From: BAIKAL-G1 sp943369525
Lineage (GTDB): Bacteria; Cyanobacteriota; Cyanobacteriia; PCC-6307; Cyanobiaceae
Reading direction: 5' to 3'
DNA length: 64,000 nucleotides
NCBI GenBank assembly: GCA_943369525.1
Contig: CALRNL020000003.1
Location: 1-64,000, forward strand
The notes below the pieces were generated by a model that ran no database searches, was not told where the DNA came from, and saw only the letters and a program-made list of their open reading frames with translations. Shown here one piece after another: positions 60,640 to 64,000 of the stretch. A program made the translations under genes and the position numbers. Every line of letters starts with the position of its first letter. Within the stretch, counting starts at the first letter, position 1.

Positions 60640-61541
60640 GCAACACCCCTCCCCAGCTCCCAGCAGGCCCGCCGATGGCTCCGCCCGCCCCGATCCGGGT
60701 GGCGATCCCTGGTGCCGGCAGCGAGATCCAGGCCGTTGGGGTGGTTGGTCGCTCCGACGGCCCCCCCCTTGGCGACGGCACCGCTCGGGACCAGGCGATC
60801 CTGCCGGCCCAGGACGAGTTCCCCGCCGAGGTGGAGATGAGCCTGGTGGATCACCTGGAGGAATTGCGCCGTCGGGTCTTGCGCAGCCTGGTGGCGGTGG
60901 TGGCGGCGGCCGCCAGCTGCCTGCTGCTGGTGCGTCCGCTCGTGCGCCTGCTGGAACAACCCGCCCACGGCATCCATTTCCTGCAGCTGGCGCCTGGGGA
61001 GTTCCTGTTTGTGTCCTTCAAGGTGGCCGGCTATGCCGGCCTGAGCCTGGCCCTGCCCTACATCCTGTACGAGGGGCTGGCGTTTGTGTTGCCCGGCCTG
61101 AGCCGCCGGGAACGGCGCCTGGTGGCGCCGGCCGTGGCAGGCTCAGCCCTGCTGTTCCTGGCTGGCCTGGCCTTTGCCTGGTGGGCCCTGGTGCCCGCCG
61201 CCCTCAACTTTCTGGTCCAGTACGGCGCCGATGTGGTGGAGCCGCTTTGGTCGATTGAGCGCTATCTGGATTTCGTGTTGTTGCTCATGGTGGCCACGGC
61301 CCTGGCCTTCCAGTTGCCCGTGCTGCAGCTGCTACTCGCGGCCCTGGGGTTGGTGCGGGCAAGGGCGATGCTGGCGGCCTGGCGCTGGGTGGTGGTGCTC
61401 GCCGCCCTGGCCGGCGCCGTGCTCACCCCGTCCACCGATCCGGTGACGATGCTGTTGCTCACTGGTGCGATCACGGCCCTCTATCTGGTGGGGGTGGGCC
61501 TGGCTTCCCTCGTGACAGGCCTACGGCCGTCCGAGGGCTAG
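60636..61541 (+). CDS. tatC: Sec-independent protein translocase TatC
   Basis: TatC is the receptor of the twin-arginine translocase in plasma and thylakoid membranes, exporting folded proteins. The 301-residue product has six hydrophobic helices. MSLVDHLEELRRRVLRSL is the conserved N-terminal segment with the essential acidic residue, followed by YILYEGLAFVLPGLSRRERR and a WSIERYLDFVLLL helix. An N-terminal extension of about 65 residues, rich in Pro/Gly/Ala, is longer than in most TatC proteins. ATG 60636 overlaps the rqcH stop. The Rieske gene petC, whose product carries a twin-arginine signal, lies 620 bases downstream. Confidence 0.93.
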   Translation: MSNTPPQLPAGPPMAPPAPIRVAIPGAGSEIQAVGVVGRSDGPPLGDGTARDQAILPAQDEFPAEVEMSLVDHLEELRRRVLRSLVAVVAAAASCLLLVRPLVRLLEQPAHGIHFLQLAPGEFLFVSFKVAGYAGLSLALPYILYEGLAFVLPGLSRRERRLVAPAVAGSALLFLAGLAFAWWALVPAALNFLVQYGADVVEPLWSIERYLDFVLLLMVATALAFQLPVLQLLLAALGLVRARAMLAAWRWVVVLAALAGAVLTPSTDPVTMLLLTGAITALYLVGVGLASLVTGLRPSEG

Positions 61542-61588
61542 GGCCGGGGGGCAGCCCCAGAGCGGGTGATTCTTGGGGTCTGGGGGTG

Positions 61589-62011
61589 TTAGAGCAGAAA
61601 TTCGCTGGCCCGGCCGGGGGGCAAGGCCAGGGCCAGGCTCATGGCCTTGCCCAGGCGGGGCCGATCCGACGTGGTGTTGAGCCAGTCGCGCACCTGGGCT
61701 GCCACCCCCAGGCCATTGAGGCTGGCCACCAGGTCGGCCAGCTTGGCGGCGTAGGCCTCGGCATCGAGCGGAAAAGATTGCTGCTCCAGATAGCCCCACA
61801 TCACCTGCAGGTAGAGGCGGCCGCGGCGCTGCACCAGCTGCAGGTCGTAGGAGGCCCGCCAGCGGCGGCGCAGGGTGGCCTGGAGCTCCTCGGCGCTGAG
61901 GGGGTCGCCGCCGGGTGGCGGGCCGGCTGGGGCTGGGGTCGTCAAGGCGTGGGGAGCGGCGAGGGGAGCAGGGCTACTGGGCCAGGCCCCATCCTCCAGG
62001 GGTGGCCGCAA
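61589..62011 (-). CDS. DUF3067 protein
   Basis: A 140-residue cyanobacterial/plastid DUF3067 protein. Its conserved core is ATLRRRWRASYDLQLVQRRG followed by RLYLQVMWGYLEQQSFPLDA and a second helical part ending RDWLNTTSDRPRLGKAMSLA. The first 35 residues are Pro/Ala-rich and variable. Function is unknown; a link to photosynthetic complexes is suggested only by its position between tatC and petC. The start is uncertain and a later in-frame start is possible. Confidence 0.82.
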   Translation of the reverse strand: MRPPLEDGAWPSSPAPLAAPHALTTPAPAGPPPGGDPLSAEELQATLRRRWRASYDLQLVQRRGRLYLQVMWGYLEQQSFPLDAEAYAAKLADLVASLNGLGVAAQVRDWLNTTSDRPRLGKAMSLALALPPGRASEFLL

Positions 62012-62159
62012 AGCCCTGGGTGCGGGACCTCCGGCTAGGGCCTCTCACAACAGCATGTTGCAGCGTCTGGCCAGAACCCAGGTGCCAGCAAGCGTTCGGG
62101 CCGGGGCAAGGTTCATAATGGTCGCCACGTTGCTCCGGCATCCAGGAAGGCCACCCCGT

Positions 62160-62696
62160 ATGACCCAGATCCCAGCGAGCGATGTTCCCGGAATGGGTCG
62201 TCGGCAGTTCATGAATCTGCTGACCTTCGGGTCGGTCACCGGCGTGGCCCTAGGGGCCCTCTACCCCGTCGTCAGCTACTTCATCCCCCCCCGGGCCGCC
62301 GGCGGCGGCGGCGGATCCACCGCCAAGGATGAACTGGGCAACGTCGTCACGGCCACGGGCTGGCTCAGCACCCACAAGGAGGGCGATCGCAGCCTGGTCC
62401 AGGGCCTGAAGGGCGATCCCACCTATTTGGTCGTCGAGGGCGAGGACGCCATCGGCAGCTACGGCATCAATGCCATCTGCACCCACCTGGGCTGCGTGGT
62501 GCCTTGGAACAGCGGCGCCAACAAGTTCATGTGCCCCTGCCACGGCAGCCAGTACGACGCCACCGGCAAGGTGGTGCGCGGTCCCGCTCCGCTCTCCCTG
62601 GCCCTGGCCCATGTGAGCGTCGAAAACGACACCGTCTTCCTTAGCCAGTGGAACGAAACCGATTTCCGCACCGGTGACAAGCCCTGGTGGGCCTGA
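62160..62696 (+). CDS. petC: Cytochrome b6f Rieske iron-sulfur protein
   Basis: PetC passes electrons from plastoquinol to cytochrome f in the b6f complex. The 178-residue product has a twin-arginine signal-anchor (GRRQFMNLLTFGSVTGVALG) and the cluster-binding motifs CTHLGC and CPCHGSQYD, each giving one Cys and one His to the 2Fe-2S centre. A Gly-rich hinge (AAGGGGGSTAKD) links anchor to head. ATG 62160 follows AGGAAGG. A CATAAT at 62114-62119 could be its -10 element. petA begins 38 bases after the stop, so the pair is co-transcribed. Confidence 0.97.
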   Translation: MTQIPASDVPGMGRRQFMNLLTFGSVTGVALGALYPVVSYFIPPRAAGGGGGSTAKDELGNVVTATGWLSTHKEGDRSLVQGLKGDPTYLVVEGEDAIGSYGINAICTHLGCVVPWNSGANKFMCPCHGSQYDATGKVVRGPAPLSLALAHVSVENDTVFLSQWNETDFRTGDKPWWA

Positions 62697-62734
62697 GTTT
62701 TTCCCCTGTCATCCCTCCCCCCGCCGCCAGCCCC

Positions 62735-63667
62735 ATGCGTCGCCTTTTCACCCTGCTGCTGAGCTCCACCCTGGCCTTTAGCGCCCTGCTCTTCGCCCCC
62801 CAGGCCAGCTGGGCCTACCCCTTTTGGGCCCAACAGAACTACGACAGCCCCCGGGAAGCCACCGGCAAGCTGGTCTGCGCCAACTGCCACCTGGCCAAGA
62901 AAACCACCCAGGTGGAAGTGCCCCAGGCGGTCTTCCCCGACACCGTCTTCAAGGCGGTGGTCAAGATTCCCTATGACACCTCGATCCAGCAGGTGGCCGG
63001 TGATGGCAGTGCGACTGGCCTGAATGTGGGCGCCGTGGTGATGCTTCCCGATGGCTTCAAGCTGGCGCCCGTTGATCGCATCAGCGACGAGCTCAAGGAA
63101 GAAACCGCCGGCGTCTATGTCACCCAGTGGAGTGACGACCAGCCCAACATCCTGCTCGTGGGCCCGATCCCCGGCGACCAGCACCAGGAGATTGTCTTCC
63201 CGATCCTCTCCCCCAATCCCGCCAGCGACAGCTCCATCCACTTCGGCAAGTACCAGCTGCATGTGGGCGGCAACCGCGGCCGGGGCCAGGTGACTCCGAC
63301 CGGTGAGAAGAGCAATAACGGCGTCTTCACGGCCACCGTGGCTGGCACCGTGGCCTCGATCACCCCGGCTGAGAATGGCGCCACCGTGGTGGCGATCACC
63401 ACCGCCGAGGGCACCAGCCTCAACGAGACGATCCCCGCTGGCCCCACCGTGAAAGTGGCCATTGGTGATGTCGTGGTTGCCGGTGGGCCCCTGACCAACG
63501 ACCCCAACGTGGGTGGGTTTGGCCAGATCGATGCCGAAGTGGTGCTGCAAAACCCAGTGCGCATTTACGGCATGCTTGCCTTCTTTGCCGCCGTTGCCCT
63601 GGCCCAGATCATGCTGGTGCTCAAAAAGCGTCAGATTGAAAAAGTGCAGGCCTTCGAAGGCGTTTGA
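62735..63667 (+). CDS. petA: Cytochrome f
   Basis: Cytochrome f is the c-type heme subunit of the b6f complex that reduces plastocyanin or cytochrome c6. The 310-residue precursor has a signal peptide ending APQASWA, with the mature Tyr (YPFWAQQNYDS) supplying the axial amine ligand. CANCH binds heme. A C-terminal anchor (MLAFFAAVALAQIMLVL) ends in KKRQIEKVQAFEGV. The whole length matches the family. ATG 62735 (MRRLF) is chosen over upstream frames without signal-like sequence. The stop TGATG shares bases with the lgt start. Confidence 0.97.
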   Translation: MRRLFTLLLSSTLAFSALLFAPQASWAYPFWAQQNYDSPREATGKLVCANCHLAKKTTQVEVPQAVFPDTVFKAVVKIPYDTSIQQVAGDGSATGLNVGAVVMLPDGFKLAPVDRISDELKEETAGVYVTQWSDDQPNILLVGPIPGDQHQEIVFPILSPNPASDSSIHFGKYQLHVGGNRGRGQVTPTGEKSNNGVFTATVAGTVASITPAENGATVVAITTAEGTSLNETIPAGPTVKVAIGDVVVAGGPLTNDPNVGGFGQIDAEVVLQNPVRIYGMLAFFAAVALAQIMLVLKKRQIEKVQAFEGV

Positions 63668-64000
63668 TGCCCGCTGCCTTGGCCTCGGCCGTGTTTACGT
63701 CTCCCGGGCCCCTGCTGTTTCAGCTGGGGCCCCTTTCCCTGCGTTGGTATGGCGTGCTGATTGCCCTAGCCGTGTTGCTGGGGCTGGTGCTCTCCAGCCA
63801 GCTGGGCAAGCGCCGCGGCCTCGATCCCGCCCTGATCGCGGACCTGCTGCCGATCCTGGTGCTTTCGGCGGTGGTAGGCGCCCGCGCCTACTACGTGCTA
63901 TTTGAGTGGCGCCAATATCAGTTCAATTGGCTGGAAGCGATTGCCGTTTGGCGCGGTGGCATTGCCATCCATGGCGCCCTGATCGGCGGAACCCTGGCCG
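63667..64000 (+). CDS. lgt: Prolipoprotein diacylglyceryl transferase, 5' part
   Basis: Lgt attaches diacylglycerol from phosphatidylglycerol to the lipobox cysteine of prolipoproteins. About 111 residues are visible before the window ends. They begin MPAALASAVFTSPGPLLFQL and show the typical LRWYGVLIALAVLLGL helix, the VGARAYYVLFEW segment and WRGGIAIHGALIGG, which contains the conserved His and Gly residues of the active site. ATG 63667 shares its A with the petA stop, so it is translationally coupled to petA. The rest of the gene is outside. Confidence 0.93.
   Translation, partial: MPAALASAVFTSPGPLLFQLGPLSLRWYGVLIALAVLLGLVLSSQLGKRRGLDPALIADLLPILVLSAVVGARAYYVLFEWRQYQFNWLEAIAVWRGGIAIHGALIGGTLA

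Overview
The window is chromosomal DNA from a cyanobacterium, most likely a high-GC picocyanobacterium of the Cyanobium/Synechococcus group. It carries psaF-psaJ, petC-petA, petG, chlI, a high-light-inducible protein, a CAAD-domain protein and DUF3067/DUF3370 proteins. Strongly GC-rich third codon positions and at least nine HIP1 octamers (GCGATCGC, e.g. at 399, 9543, 14470, 15971, 36903, 46997, 51470, 58846, 62383) support this. No rRNA, tRNA or CRISPR array was recognised.

Layout. 1-74: the 5' end of an IS3-type transposase orfA leaving the window. 243-14769: a housekeeping block with gyrA (minus), then mostly plus-strand genes: DUF39 protein, CAAD protein, guaB3, trxA, hisH, rsmD, petG (minus), a c-type cytochrome, a TrmJ-like methyltransferase, a beta-lactamase-fold protein, a DUF3370 protein, chlI and a LuxR-type regulator. 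15308-33508: one 18.2-kb gene for a 6066-residue repetitive, probably secreted calcium-dependent surface protein, with lower GC than its flanks and a strong terminator behind it. 33836-37940: ruvC, 5-formyl-THF cyclo-ligase, a small ORF, an exported anchored protein, sufE and hom.

37941-42700 is an accessory island of four paralogous exported proteins with a cyanobacterial PEP-CTERM-like tail (P-x-PLP-[LI]-LG, hydrophobic stretch, S-R-[KR]-LR basic end). They are arranged as two leftward and two rightward genes around a 617-bp divergent control region that contains five tandem 14-bp repeats. 42896-55661 holds a peptide-type ABC binding protein plus one permease, a DUF1400 alpha/beta hydrolase, an MFS transporter, a sulfotransferase, ychF, an HlyD/MacA-type adaptor, wecB and a pilT-like ATPase.

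55644-64000 is a photosynthesis-linked block: hli, tsaD, psaF-psaJ, gmk, rqcH, tatC, DUF3067, petC, petA and the start of lgt. PetC has a twin-arginine signal, so tatC beside it encodes part of its likely translocation route. PetA, PetC and PetG are subunits of one cytochrome b6f complex.

The least ordinary parts are the giant protein with its internal segmental duplications and the four-gene PEP-CTERM-like island with its repeat-bearing control region. Everything is read by eye; family names rest on motif recognition, not on searches.
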